DNA of 37,640 nucleotides. Origin: Gammaproteobacteria bacterium UBA2168. Lineage in GTDB: Bacteria; Pseudomonadota; Gammaproteobacteria; Pseudomonadales; Azotimanducaceae. Location: assembly GCA_002327525.1 (NCBI GenBank), contig DCWG01000146.1:1-37640 (forward strand), read 5' to 3'. Position numbers and translations under genes: made by a program. The first letter of the stretch is position 1, and the number at the start of each line of letters is the position of its first letter. Positions 16,713-25,976 of this stretch are shown one piece after another. The notes under the pieces were generated by a model that saw only the letters and a program-made list of their open reading frames with translations, was not told where the DNA came from and did no database searches.

Positions 16713-17654
16713 CTACAGCAGTTCAGGGCGGCGGCCAACGGCGATGGCCCGCACGGGGGCAGGGTACCCCTCGACCGTGCGTTTCGGATTCGAGGGGTCC
16801 AGCGCGTTTGCCAGAGATTCGAATCGCATCCAGTCGGTGGAACGCTGTTCGGCGACACTGGTCCCGGTGATATCGACGATCTCCACCTCTTCGATGCCCG
16901 CGGCGCGCATGGTGTTTGTAAGATCCGCGGGTGTGGGTATCCACCAGACGTTGCGCATACGGGCATAACGATCCTGTGGAACGAGAGACTCGCGGTCTTC
17001 GACGATGAGCGATTCCACCACCACCTGCCCGCCGGGGCGCGCGAAACGCAGCATGCGGCGCAGGTGCTCATGGGGGTCGCGCCGGTGATAGATGACCCCC
17101 ATGCTCAGCACGGTGTCGAAGGTAGTCGCGGGCAGGTCTTCGAACTTCGAAGGCAGCACCCAGTTGTCGAGCCTGGAAGCGAGACGTGCGATGGCGAGAT
17201 GCTGCATGCAGAATACGATCGTCGGATCCACGCCCATCACCAGTTGCGCACCAGCCTCCAGCATACGCCAGCCGAAGTAGCCGTTGCCGCTGCCGATATC
17301 GAGTATGCGATGGCCGGTGATGTCGATGTGTGGCGCCAGGCGCCGCCACTTGAAGTCGGATCGCCACTCCGTGTCGATGGAGATGCCGAACACATCGAAC
17401 GGACCCTTTCGCCAGGGGTGCAGCGCCCGCAGACCGGACTCGAGTGGCGCACGGTGTCCCGCATCGAGATTCCCAACGAGTGTAACCCTGTCGGTGGCCT
17501 CGAGCCGAACTGACGTGGGCACGGGCATGGCGTTGATTGCGGTCATCCAGCGTTCTGCCTCGCCGTGGCTGGTGAGCTGAGCAGCGAGACGCTCGGGTAG
17601 ACCGCGCCACTCCGGAACGTGCGCGGTAATTTCAGAGTACATGGGGGCTGTCAT
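16713..17654 (-). CDS. cmoB: tRNA U34 carboxymethyltransferase CmoB
   Basis: A 313-residue protein, close to the usual 320-330. CmoB transfers a carboxymethyl group from carboxy-S-adenosylmethionine to 5-hydroxyuridine at position 34 of tRNA, giving cmo5U. The SAM-type pocket is HRILDIGSGNGYFGWRML. Other family segments are LHPWRKGPFDVFGISIDTEW, LPATTFDTVLSMGVIYHRRDP, VVESLIVE, and MRNVWWIPTPADLTNTM. The start at 17654 is chosen because its ATG overlaps the cmoA stop in an ATGA; the frame opens further upstream to 17705 but only within cmoA. CmoA, made just before it, supplies the cofactor. Confidence 0.95.
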   Translation of the reverse strand: MTAPMYSEITAHVPEWRGLPERLAAQLTSHGEAERWMTAINAMPVPTSVRLEATDRVTLVGNLDAGHRAPLESGLRALHPWRKGPFDVFGISIDTEWRSDFKWRRLAPHIDITGHRILDIGSGNGYFGWRMLEAGAQLVMGVDPTIVFCMQHLAIARLASRLDNWVLPSKFEDLPATTFDTVLSMGVIYHRRDPHEHLRRMLRFARPGGQVVVESLIVEDRESLVPQDRYARMRNVWWIPTPADLTNTMRAAGIEEVEIVDITGTSVAEQRSTDWMRFESLANALDPSNPKRTVEGYPAPVRAIAVGRRPELL

Positions 17655-18379
17655 GGGCGTACGAGAAACGAGGCCCAGTTGAGGCAGCGAAACCAGGTTT
17701 CGCATTTACCGAATCCGGCCGCGACAAATCGCTGCGCATGCATGCCTTCGGTGTCGACGACCATCACTTTTTCCAGTGCGCTGCGTTTCTGGCTGATCTC
17801 GAGGTCGGAGTAGCCATTCGCACGTTTCCAGGCAAGGTGGGTTTCGTCGTAGAGGCGATCCTGGAATTCGTCTTCGAAGCGGATTTTCTCGGAGACGATG
17901 AGCATTCCGTCCGGATTCATCTGGCGGCGCATATTCGTGAGCACGGCGAGGCGATCGTCGGGTGAGAGAAACTGCAGGACATAGTTCATGAGTATCACGT
18001 TTGCCCCTGCGAGGTTGGTGTCGCGAAGATCCTCGCAGCGAAAACTGACCCGCGGATCGATGACGTTTTCGCGGGCACGCTCGACCATGGCTGGGGCATT
18101 GTCCACGCCCACGATGCGGCACGGCTGCGCCTCGAGCTGACGCAGCATCGCCAGTGTGGTTGCGCCGAGCGAGCAGCCGAGGTCGAAGGCGAGTCCGTGG
18201 TCGGGGAGGTGACGCGCGGCGATGAGGCCGGTGATGGGAATCACCGCTTCATAACCTGGTACAGAGCGCCGGATCATGTCGGGGAAAACACCGGCCACGG
18301 TTTCGTCGAACACAAAGTCGACTATCTGCTGGTCGGCATCGCGGTACAGCGTATCGCGCGGAGGATTATCGCGTGGCAT
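17651..18379 (-). CDS. cmoA: Carboxy-S-adenosyl-L-methionine synthase CmoA
   Basis: A 242-residue SAM-dependent enzyme, normal length for CmoA. It converts SAM and prephenate to carboxy-SAM, the cofactor of CmoB. Recognisable pieces are the N-terminal RDTLYRDADQQIVDFVFDE, the class I motif AFDLGCSLGATTLAML, VGVDNAPAMVERARENV, MNYVLQFLSPDDR, and the helix LYDETHLAWKRANGYSDLEI. It is first in the cmoA-cmoB unit. The 121-bp gap upstream is divergent from ppk1 and should hold its promoter. Confidence 0.95.
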   Translation of the reverse strand: MPRDNPPRDTLYRDADQQIVDFVFDETVAGVFPDMIRRSVPGYEAVIPITGLIAARHLPDHGLAFDLGCSLGATTLAMLRQLEAQPCRIVGVDNAPAMVERARENVIDPRVSFRCEDLRDTNLAGANVILMNYVLQFLSPDDRLAVLTNMRRQMNPDGMLIVSEKIRFEDEFQDRLYDETHLAWKRANGYSDLEISQKRSALEKVMVVDTEGMHAQRFVAAGFGKCETWFRCLNWASFLVRP

Positions 18380-18500
18380 GGCAACGGTGTGTCAATTGGC
18401 GTCCATGCGGTCCGAAACACTTCTGTGATGCACTGTTTATGCTGCAGGTGAGTGAGCTTCGATACGCTGTTAGGATGATTTGCCCCAATAGGATACTGTC

Positions 18501-20579
18501 ATGGATGTGGAACTGCTCAGCAATCCTGAGCTGTACATCAACCGCGAGCTGTCGCTGCTCGAGTTTCATCGCCGCGTGCTCGCCCAGTCCAGCGACGATA
18601 GCCTGCCATTGCTCGAACGCCTGCGTTTTCTGTGCATATTCAGTTCCATTGTCGATGAGTTTTTCGAGATCCGCGTTGCCGGGCTGAAACAGCAAGAGGC
18701 CTATGGTGCGATGCGGCGTGCCGCGGACAATCTGTCACCGTCGGAAACGCTGCGCAGAGCCTCGCAAGTGGTACGAGATCTGATTGATACTCAGTATGCG
18801 ATTCTAAACGAGGAATTGCTGCCGCGCCTGGATACGCAAGGGATTCGATTCCTTGCGGCTGATGACTGGAACGACAAGCAGGCAACGTGGATCAAGCGTT
18901 TCTTCAACAAAGAACTGGCGCCCATCATGAATCCGGTGGGCCTGGATCCCGCGCACCCGTTCCCCGAACCGCTGAACAAGAGTCTGACGTTCATACTCAT
19001 GCTGGAAGGCAAGGACGCTTTCGGACGCAACCTCGGCAAAGCCATCCTGCAAGCGCCAAGGGCACTAGTGCGGGTTGTGAGGTTGCCGGATACATGCGCG
19101 ACGGGTCCGTACGACTTCGTACTGCTTTCCTCGATCATCGAGGCCCATGTGGGAGAGCTGTTTCCCGGCATGACGGTGCTGGGTTGCTACCAGTTCCGGG
19201 TAACGCGCAACAGCGATCTGTTCATCGATGAAGAGGAGGTGGACGATCTGCTGCGCGCTCTGGAGGGGGAGTTGTCTTCACGGCACTACGGGGACGCGGT
19301 GCGCCTGGAAGTCGCTCAGGACTGCCCGGACGATCTCGAAGCGTTTCTGACAGCACAGTTTCAGTTATCGCGAGACGACGTGTACCGCTGCAATGGGCCG
19401 GTAAACCTGACAAGGTTATCGACGGTTCCTGATCTCGTAGAACGACCCGATCTGAAATACCCGGGATTCACCCCTGGTGTGCCGGAAGGGATACAGATGG
19501 CAAACAACATGTTCGATGCCATCGCCGCGGGCGACATCCTGCTACATCACCCGTTCGAGTCATTCGCTCCATTTATCGAATTTCTGCGCCAGGCGGCTCG
19601 CGATCCCAACGTACTGTCAATTCGGCAAACGCTGTATCGCACGGGTCCGGAGTCGGCGGTCGTGGAGGCGCTGACTGACGCTGCGGCCAATGGCAAGGAG
19701 GTAATGGTCGTAATCGAGTTGCGGGCACGCTTCGATGAAGCGGCCAATATCGAGCTTGCCAACCACTTTCGCGCGGTTGGCGCACAGGTGGTGTATGGAG
19801 TGGTAGGCCACAAGGCGCACGCCAAGATATGCATGGTTATTCGACGTGAGGGGCAGAGTCTCGCCCGGTACTTACACCTGGGTACCGGAAACTACCATGC
19901 GCGTACCACGCGTCTTTACACAGACTATGGTCTGTTCACCCGTGATCCTGCTCTTGGCGAGGACGTGCAACAGGTTTTTCATCAGCTTACAGCCATGGGT
20001 AAGGCGGGTCGGCTGAAGAAGATCCTGCAATCACCGTTCACTCTGCACCGGAGCATGATGCAGCTTATCGAGCAGGAGACGGACAATGCGCGTGACGGCA
20101 AACCGGCGCGCGTCATGGCAAAGATGAACTCGCTGCTCGAGCCGCAGGTGATCCAGGCGCTGTACGCCGCCAGTCAGGCGGGTGTGAAGGTGGAACTCAT
20201 CGTGCGCGGCATCTGCGCGTTGCGCCCTAGGATCAAGGGTATCTCGGAGAACATCAGAGTGCGCTCGATCGTGGGTCGATTTCTCGAACACACGCGAGTT
20301 TTCTATTTCGAAAATGAGGGAGATCCACTGGTGTATCTGTCGAGTGCGGACTGGATGGGTCGCAACTTCTTCAATCGGGTGGAGACCTGTTTCCCGGTCG
20401 AGGAGGAGGCTCTCAAACGGCGCGTGGTGCGGGAGTCGTTTGACAGCTACCTCGCGGACAACACTCACTCGTGGCAGATGGCGAGCGATGGCAGCTACCA
20501 GCCGAGTACCGCGCGTGGTAGGCGCAGAAGCGCTCAGGATAATCTGTTGACGGAACTATCGGATCTCAATCAGGCCTGA
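18501..20579 (+). CDS. ppk1: Polyphosphate kinase 1
   Basis: A 692-residue enzyme of standard Ppk1 length that polymerises ATP gamma-phosphate into polyphosphate. The N-terminal domain starts with YINRELSLLEFHRRVL. Ppk1 signatures include LLHHPFESFAPFIEFLRQAA and SIRQTLYRTGPESAVVEAL. The phosphohistidine region is GHKAHAKICMV with H440, and the second catalytic His lies in FLEHTRVFYFENEGDP (H597), equivalent to E. coli H435 and H592. YLSSADWMGRNFFNRVE is the phospholipase-D-like tail. AGGAT lies six bases before the ATG. It is convergent with ppx; their 3' ends overlap by 14 bp, unlike the ppk-ppx operon of E. coli. Confidence 0.96.
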   Translation: MDVELLSNPELYINRELSLLEFHRRVLAQSSDDSLPLLERLRFLCIFSSIVDEFFEIRVAGLKQQEAYGAMRRAADNLSPSETLRRASQVVRDLIDTQYAILNEELLPRLDTQGIRFLAADDWNDKQATWIKRFFNKELAPIMNPVGLDPAHPFPEPLNKSLTFILMLEGKDAFGRNLGKAILQAPRALVRVVRLPDTCATGPYDFVLLSSIIEAHVGELFPGMTVLGCYQFRVTRNSDLFIDEEEVDDLLRALEGELSSRHYGDAVRLEVAQDCPDDLEAFLTAQFQLSRDDVYRCNGPVNLTRLSTVPDLVERPDLKYPGFTPGVPEGIQMANNMFDAIAAGDILLHHPFESFAPFIEFLRQAARDPNVLSIRQTLYRTGPESAVVEALTDAAANGKEVMVVIELRARFDEAANIELANHFRAVGAQVVYGVVGHKAHAKICMVIRREGQSLARYLHLGTGNYHARTTRLYTDYGLFTRDPALGEDVQQVFHQLTAMGKAGRLKKILQSPFTLHRSMMQLIEQETDNARDGKPARVMAKMNSLLEPQVIQALYAASQAGVKVELIVRGICALRPRIKGISENIRVRSIVGRFLEHTRVFYFENEGDPLVYLSSADWMGRNFFNRVETCFPVEEEALKRRVVRESFDSYLADNTHSWQMASDGSYQPSTARGRRRSAQDNLLTELSDLNQA

Positions 20580-22083
20580 TCTTCAGCGCCATGCCGATGG
20601 CCTGCAGGTAGCCTGCCTCGTCTTTCAGGTCGAGCTGGGTCAGTGGCCGTTCATCGAGCCACTCCTTGGGCGGACCCAGAATCATCTGGTGGGTCTTTGC
20701 GTGCATCTTGACGTGGGGCATGGGCGCGGGAGAGCGGCCGCGATGCAGTACCACCGCCAGACGCAGCAGCAGGATGAGGCGCATCAGGCGCTCATCCTTG
20801 AGCGCGGGGAAGAGTTCGGCGTTTGCGGGGAGTTTGCGTCGGTGAGAGCGTACGCACGCGGCCGGCCGCGTCTGTTCAGAACGGGAAAAGCCGGACATTT
20901 CCAGATTCGCGAGAAGATACTCCCCGTGCTTGTGGTACTGGCTGTGGGAGATGTCCATGCCGATCTCATGCAGGTCTGCCGCCCACGCGAGGGTCAGCCG
21001 GTCGGACGATCCCTGCAGGTCCCAGACTTCGGCCACCTGGGCGAGAAGGCTGAGTGCGGTTTCCCGCACGCGGCGGGCGTGCGATGTATCGATATGGAAA
21101 CGGGTGGTGAGCCCGTGCACGGTGATTTCCCGTGTGTCCTCGTACTGCCGGCGGCCGAGCAAGTCCTGCAGCAAGCCCTCGCGCAGGGCACCGTTGGTTG
21201 CATAGAGTTCGTCGATTCCCAGCGCATCAAGAATCGCCGCGAGTACAGCCAATCCCCCGGGAAAGACATCCCTGCGTTCCTGCGCGACGCCGGTGAGCTC
21301 GATGTCGTGAACGTTGCCGATCTTCAGAATGGTTTTTCGCAGTCTGTTGATGCCTGCTGGCGTCACGGTCTCGGTGCCAGTGAGCTCGCGAAGGGCGCTT
21401 TGTACGGAAAGGATGGTTCCGGACGCGCCTATCACGGTGTCCCAGCCTGCGGAACGGTAGCGGCGCTCGATAGGCTCCAGTTCCACGCTGGCCTGGGCGG
21501 TGGCGGCCTTGAAGGCTTCTGCGGTGATCGCACCGTCATCGAAAAACTGTCTCGACCAGCTCACGCAGCCCATATGCAGACTTTCCATCAATTCGGGTTC
21601 GAAGCGCCGCCCGAGGATCAGCTCAGTACTGCCCCCACCGATGTCGATGACCAGCCGGCGGTCGTGATTGTCCTCCAGCGCGTGGGACACGCCGAGGTAG
21701 ATGAGTCTCGCTTCCTCTCCACCGGAAATGATCTCCACGGGGTGGCCGAGTACGGCTTGCGCCTGTTCGAGGAATTTTCTGTGCCTGCGAGCGCGGCGTA
21801 GCGTGTTGGTACCCACCACGCGAACGTTGTCGCGATGCAACGGTTTGAGCCGCTGGCCGAAGCGTTCTAGACAAGCGAGCGCACATTCGATGGCGTCGGG
21901 ATTCAATTCGCCTTTCTCGTTGAGTCCGTCGGCGAGGCGCACCATCTCCTTGATGCGGTCCACTACCTGAATGCGGCCGTCGACGGCCTGCGCCACGATC
22001 ATGTGAAATGAATTGGATCCGAGGTCGAGGGCGGCGAGGGGTTGTGAGCGCTGACCGCTGGCAAGGGAAGGAGCTTCAGCCAT
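20566..22083 (-). CDS. ppx: Exopolyphosphatase (Ppx/GppA family)
   Basis: A 505-residue ASKHA-fold phosphatase that releases phosphate from polyphosphate ends or from pppGpp. The first phosphate-binding loop is AALDLGSNSFHMIVAQ and the second is LVIDIGGGSTELILGR. Other landmarks are MVRLADGLNEKG, FVGTNTLRRAR-type sequence (VVGTNTLRRARRH), the catalytic Glu region SGGEEARLIYLGV, and the HD-like C-terminal domain with WAADLHEIGMDISHSQYHKHG. The C-terminal domain makes it the long Ppx type. It faces ppk1 and overlaps it tail to tail, which could allow antisense interference between polyphosphate synthesis and breakdown. The next gene upstream on this strand ends 45 bp away. Confidence 0.93.
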   Translation of the reverse strand: MAEAPSLASGQRSQPLAALDLGSNSFHMIVAQAVDGRIQVVDRIKEMVRLADGLNEKGELNPDAIECALACLERFGQRLKPLHRDNVRVVGTNTLRRARRHRKFLEQAQAVLGHPVEIISGGEEARLIYLGVSHALEDNHDRRLVIDIGGGSTELILGRRFEPELMESLHMGCVSWSRQFFDDGAITAEAFKAATAQASVELEPIERRYRSAGWDTVIGASGTILSVQSALRELTGTETVTPAGINRLRKTILKIGNVHDIELTGVAQERRDVFPGGLAVLAAILDALGIDELYATNGALREGLLQDLLGRRQYEDTREITVHGLTTRFHIDTSHARRVRETALSLLAQVAEVWDLQGSSDRLTLAWAADLHEIGMDISHSQYHKHGEYLLANLEMSGFSRSEQTRPAACVRSHRRKLPANAELFPALKDERLMRLILLLRLAVVLHRGRSPAPMPHVKMHAKTHQMILGPPKEWLDERPLTQLDLKDEAGYLQAIGMALKIRPD

Positions 22084-22128
22084 GGACGGTCATTGTATCC
22101 GGGTTTATGTGCAAGATCATGACGGTGT

Positions 22129-23997
22129 TCACCGAATCTCCGCGGTCGATGGCGGCAGAGGACAATCGAGTGTGGCGGCGATGCCGTGCATCAGCGCCTC
22201 CTGGCGGGGTGTGGCGTGTCCATCCTGGAACACCGTGGCCGCGGCCGCCTTGATGAGGCGAGGTTTGGCGAGCGGTGCGAGTTTGCGCAGTGTTCGTAGT
22301 GCATCGTTCAGGCGTGCGAAATTGCGGTCGGGTGCGGTGACGAACGCACGTTGCAGATTCAGTTTTTGTGCACCTGCCAGGTAGGCGTCTGTCGCGTCGC
22401 TGGCCGCACCGGCTGCTTCACGCGCCAGTGCGGAAAGCAGTTCCGCGCATTCACTCGCCAGACTATCGGTCGACCGGTAGCGTGAGCGGATGCGTTTCGG
22501 CCCTTCGAAATGGGGTGTGAGTTCCTTCAACATCACCCGGTGCGCGGCCCACTCGAGTAAGTCTATCTGACGGTCCGTCTTGATGAGCTCGACGCAGTTG
22601 GAGAGAAACTGCCGGAACTGGGCTGGCGACATCTCTTTCAGGGTGGGAATGCACAATTTCACCAACAATAGCCTATGCACCTCGTTCGCACCGTCGAGGG
22701 TGGTGAACAGACGCTCGGTCTCAGAAGATATGCCGGTATCCGCGTGTATCTGGAGCCATTGCATCTGCGTTTGCCGTGCATCCTCCTGGCGGTTCAACAA
22801 CAGCGCATAGATCAGCGCGCGCGCCGACCAGGGGTCCGTGGCGGCGTTGAGGTCCTCGTCGGGTGCGCTGTCGATGAGCGCCCGGGCAGCTTTCAGCTGA
22901 GGCTCACCCGGGACGAGTGGCGGTGGCGTCGCTGCAGCAAGCGCGCTGACGTGTTCGCCGGTGGACGTCGGCGCAACCGGGGCTGCGTCCGTCACGGGGT
23001 AGGTACCGTCCCAGGTTGGTTCCAGCGCCAGTATCCGGTCGGGCAGGGGCGGGTGCGTAGACATCAGCGAATCGAGCAGCGTGCGTTTCGGCAGTCCGAA
23101 AAACATGTGTGATGCCTCTGCGGCTGCCGGAGCGCGCATACTGGAGCCAAAGGACAGCCCGCCGATTTTTTTCAAGGCCCTGGCAAGTCCTCCGGGATTG
23201 CGGGTGAATTGTACGGAGGCGCCGTCGGCGAGGTACTCGCGTTGTCGGCTCACGCCCGACTTGATCATGTTGCCGAAAAAGGTGCCGCCATAGCCGATGG
23301 CCACGAGCCCAAGTCCGAGCAGCGCCAGCGGGGCCCCATCGCGGCGTGAACGTCCGCCAGTACGCAAAATGGCGTAACCGGCCATACCGAGAAACAGGAT
23401 GCCGTGCAGCACGGCGATGAGCTTGAGGTTGAGGTTGATGTCGTTGTTCAGGATATGGCTGAACTCGTGACCGATCACACCCTGCAGTTCCTCCCTGCTG
23501 AGGTAGTCGATGGTGCCCTGGTTCACACCGATGACGGCATCGTCGTGTGAGAAGCCGGCTGCAAAGGCGTTGATGCTGGGTTCATCGATGACGTAGACGG
23601 GTGGTACGGGGATACCGGAGGCGATGGCCATTTCCTCGACCACGTTCAACAGACGCCGGTGCCGGAAGTCCGAGGTCGATTGGTGCAACAACTGCCCACC
23701 GAGGGATTCCGCGACGCTGCGGCCGCCGCCCGAAAGGGATATCCACTTGAATGCGATGGCACCCGCGACCACCGCGCCGACGCCGAGGGTGACCCAGATC
23801 CAGACCTCGGTGGGGGTAGCGCGCAACAGTTCCTGATAGTTGCCGGTGGTGGCACTAACGTAGTCTCGCCCGCTCACTACCACGATTCCCACCAGCAGGT
23901 TGGCCATGATTATGAGGACGACCACGGCGGCCGAAAAAAGGGCAATCAGGCGCCAGGTGTTACGCCGGGCGCGGTCCTGAGCCTCGAAGAAGTCCAT
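22129..23997 (-). CDS. M48-family (HtpX-like) membrane metalloprotease
   Basis: A 622-residue membrane zinc protease. Two N-terminal transmembrane segments (ALFSAAVVVLIIMANLLVGI and VWIWVTLGVGAVVAGAIAF) precede the M48 domain. The zinc motif GHEFSHILNND has H177, E178 and H181, and the third ligand Glu is in QREYLADGA (E254). More hydrophobic segments lie between these motifs. A long helical C-terminal region of about 250 residues has no recognised motif. The frame is open to 24120, but that stretch overlaps LemA, so ATG 23997 is preferred although its ribosome site is weak. Lying 22 bp downstream of lemA, it forms the common LemA-M48 pair, implicated in envelope protein quality control. Confidence 0.9.
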   Translation of the reverse strand: MDFFEAQDRARRNTWRLIALFSAAVVVLIIMANLLVGIVVVSGRDYVSATTGNYQELLRATPTEVWIWVTLGVGAVVAGAIAFKWISLSGGGRSVAESLGGQLLHQSTSDFRHRRLLNVVEEMAIASGIPVPPVYVIDEPSINAFAAGFSHDDAVIGVNQGTIDYLSREELQGVIGHEFSHILNNDINLNLKLIAVLHGILFLGMAGYAILRTGGRSRRDGAPLALLGLGLVAIGYGGTFFGNMIKSGVSRQREYLADGASVQFTRNPGGLARALKKIGGLSFGSSMRAPAAAEASHMFFGLPKRTLLDSLMSTHPPLPDRILALEPTWDGTYPVTDAAPVAPTSTGEHVSALAAATPPPLVPGEPQLKAARALIDSAPDEDLNAATDPWSARALIYALLLNRQEDARQTQMQWLQIHADTGISSETERLFTTLDGANEVHRLLLVKLCIPTLKEMSPAQFRQFLSNCVELIKTDRQIDLLEWAAHRVMLKELTPHFEGPKRIRSRYRSTDSLASECAELLSALAREAAGAASDATDAYLAGAQKLNLQRAFVTAPDRNFARLNDALRTLRKLAPLAKPRLIKAAAATVFQDGHATPRQEALMHGIAATLDCPLPPSTAEIR

Positions 23998-24019
23998 GTG
24001 AGCGGACGCTAAACGGCGG

Positions 24020-24613
24020 TCAGGAGAAGTCCACTTCAGGCGCCGACTGGATCTGAGCGCTGTCCTCGAACTCCAGCAGGGTCGCGTCGGTGGTATGTCC
24101 GAACATGCCGGCGAACACAATGGGTGGAAACGACTGGCGGTAGGTGTTGTATGCGGTCACCTGGTCGTTGTAGGCCTGACGAGCGAAGGCCACCTTGTTT
24201 TCCGTGGTGGTCAGCTCTTCGGACACTTGCATCATATTCTGATTGGCTTTGAGCTCCGGGTAGGCCTCCACCACCACGTTGAGCCGCCCGAGCGCGGCAC
24301 CCAGAACTCCCTCGGCGGAGGTCAGTTCCTGCATGGCGGCGGCATTGCCGGGATCGCCTGCCGCCTGCTGCAGTCCGGTGACTGCCTGGTTGCGTGCCGC
24401 TATCACCGCCTCCAGTGTTTCGCGCTCGTGGGAGAGGTACGCCTTCGCCGTTTCGACCAGATTGGGGATGAGATCGTAGCGTCGTTTCAATTGTACTTCT
24501 ATCTGGGAGAAAGCGTTCTGGAAGCGGTTCTTGAGCGCCACCAGCTTGTTGTAGATGGCGACCACCCAGAAGACCAACAGGGCGATAATGACCAGAGTGA
24601 TGATAGTTTCCAC
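24020..24613 (-). CDS. lemA: LemA family protein
   Basis: A 197-residue protein with one N-terminal transmembrane helix (IITLVIIALLVFWVVAIY) followed by the LemA helical domain. Signatures are NRFQNAFSQIEVQLKRRYD with LIPNLVETAKAYLSHE directly after, AYPELKANQNMMQVSEELTTT, and VTAYNTYRQSFPPIVFAGMF. LemA proteins are membrane-anchored four-helix bundles of poorly defined role that are frequently encoded beside M48 proteases, as here. The name does not refer to the unrelated LemA sensor kinase of Pseudomonas. An AGGAGAATATC sequence just before the ATG is a good ribosome site. It is first of the LemA-M48 pair. Confidence 0.93.
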   Translation of the reverse strand: METIITLVIIALLVFWVVAIYNKLVALKNRFQNAFSQIEVQLKRRYDLIPNLVETAKAYLSHERETLEAVIAARNQAVTGLQQAAGDPGNAAAMQELTSAEGVLGAALGRLNVVVEAYPELKANQNMMQVSEELTTTENKVAFARQAYNDQVTAYNTYRQSFPPIVFAGMFGHTTDATLLEFEDSAQIQSAPEVDFS

Positions 24614-24653
24614 GATATTCTCCTCGTAACTTTCACCTGTTTGTGAACAAGCC

Positions 24654-25847
24654 CTAGTCGGGCAACGCCAGTACCCGCTTGGCGATTACGTTGAGCTGCA
24701 CTTCACTCGTACCGCCCTCGATGGAATTGGCCTTCGAACGCAGCCAGCTGCGGGTAGTGAACAACTCCTTGTCCTCGAAGATCTTACCTTCCCAGCCGAG
24801 GGCCCGGTTACCCATGATCTCCAGCATCAACTCGTACTTGCGCTTATTCTGTTCAGTGCCGTAGTACTTGAACATCGAGGCGAGGTGACCGTTGCTGTTG
24901 CCGGCCTTGGCTTCCTCACCGGCCCTGGCCAGGGTGAGCTGGAAGGCCCGGTCGTTGACGGTATGGTCGGTGATTATGCCGCGTAGCGTGCTGTCTGCGA
25001 CCTGACCGTCCTGTTCACCGGCATACTGCTTGGTGATATCCTGTATCTTCCGGCCGCTGCCGCCGAAGGCCGAGTTGCCGCCGATGCCCGCCACCATGTT
25101 GCGTTCGTGCTGCAACAGGCGCTTGGCGATGGTCCAGCCCTTGTTCAGCTCGCCCACGAGCTGATGCTTCGGCACTTTCACACTGTCGAAGAAAGTCTGG
25201 CAGAACGGTGAGGCGCCGCTGATTAGTTCGATGGGCGAAGTGGTGACCCCGTCGGAGGCCATGTCGAAGAGCAGGAAGCTGATGCCTTCGTGTTTCGGTG
25301 CATCAGTGTCGGTACGCACCAGGCAGAAGATCCAGTCGGCCTCGTCGGCGTAGGAGGTCCAGATCTTGGATCCACTCACTTCGTAGTGGTCTCCTCGGTC
25401 TTCCGCTTTTGTCTGCAATCCCGCGAGATCCGATCCGTACCCCGGCTCTGAATAACCCTGGCACCAACGTACCTCTCCCCGGGCGATTTTCGGCAGGTGT
25501 TCGAGCTTCTGCTCCTCACTCGCGAATTCCATCAGCGCCGGTCCGAGCATCCAGATGCCGAAACTGTTCAGCGGCGTGCGAGCCTTGATACTGCCCATCT
25601 CCTGTTGGAGAATCCTCTCCTCGTCCGCAGACAGGCCGGCACCGCCATACACTTTCGGCCAGCCCGGCACGGTGTAACCTCTCTCCGCCATGCGTTCCAG
25701 CCACACGCGCGAGTCCGGGTTGGTGAACTGCTCCTGTCGTCCGCCCCACACCACCTCGTTTTCCGGCGTGGGTGTACGCATGGACTCGGGGCAGTTGGCA
25801 TCGAGCCATACTCGAACCTCCTTGCGAAAGGTCTCTAGATCGGCCAC
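24654..25847 (-). CDS. Acyl-CoA dehydrogenase
   Basis: A 397-residue acyl-CoA dehydrogenase of full family length. The N-domain begins ADLETFRKEVRVWLDANCPE and includes GWPKVYGGAGLSADEERILQQE. The flavin/substrate segment is RWCQGYSEPGYGSDLAGL and the beta-domain has SGSKIWTSYADEADWIFCLVR. The C-domain ends SIEGGTSEVQLNVIAKRVL, with E377 at the position of the catalytic base. The variant EPGYGSDL and the overall layout resemble the FadE/CaiA-like groups that act on branched, steroid or other unusual acyl-CoAs; that is inference. It is divergent from the flavin reductase at 25977, with the promoters expected in the roughly 130-bp gap. Confidence 0.9.
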   Translation of the reverse strand: MADLETFRKEVRVWLDANCPESMRTPTPENEVVWGGRQEQFTNPDSRVWLERMAERGYTVPGWPKVYGGAGLSADEERILQQEMGSIKARTPLNSFGIWMLGPALMEFASEEQKLEHLPKIARGEVRWCQGYSEPGYGSDLAGLQTKAEDRGDHYEVSGSKIWTSYADEADWIFCLVRTDTDAPKHEGISFLLFDMASDGVTTSPIELISGASPFCQTFFDSVKVPKHQLVGELNKGWTIAKRLLQHERNMVAGIGGNSAFGGSGRKIQDITKQYAGEQDGQVADSTLRGIITDHTVNDRAFQLTLARAGEEAKAGNSNGHLASMFKYYGTEQNKRKYELMLEIMGNRALGWEGKIFEDKELFTTRSWLRSKANSIEGGTSEVQLNVIAKRVLALPD

Positions 25848-25976
25848 GGATTCGCCCGGTTGTGATGCATACGGTCATTTTAGCAGCGCGATCGTGGCTC
25901 GCGGGCACTTTTTAGGCCAGGAACCGGTTGGGCGTTATAGTTGCTGATGGGCTGCAGTGCGAGTGAGGAGACGGTT

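Noticed and set aside
20689..21801. A 370-codon plus-strand open frame
   Set aside because: It is antisense to ppx, whose motifs are clear, and its own translation has no recognisable domain.
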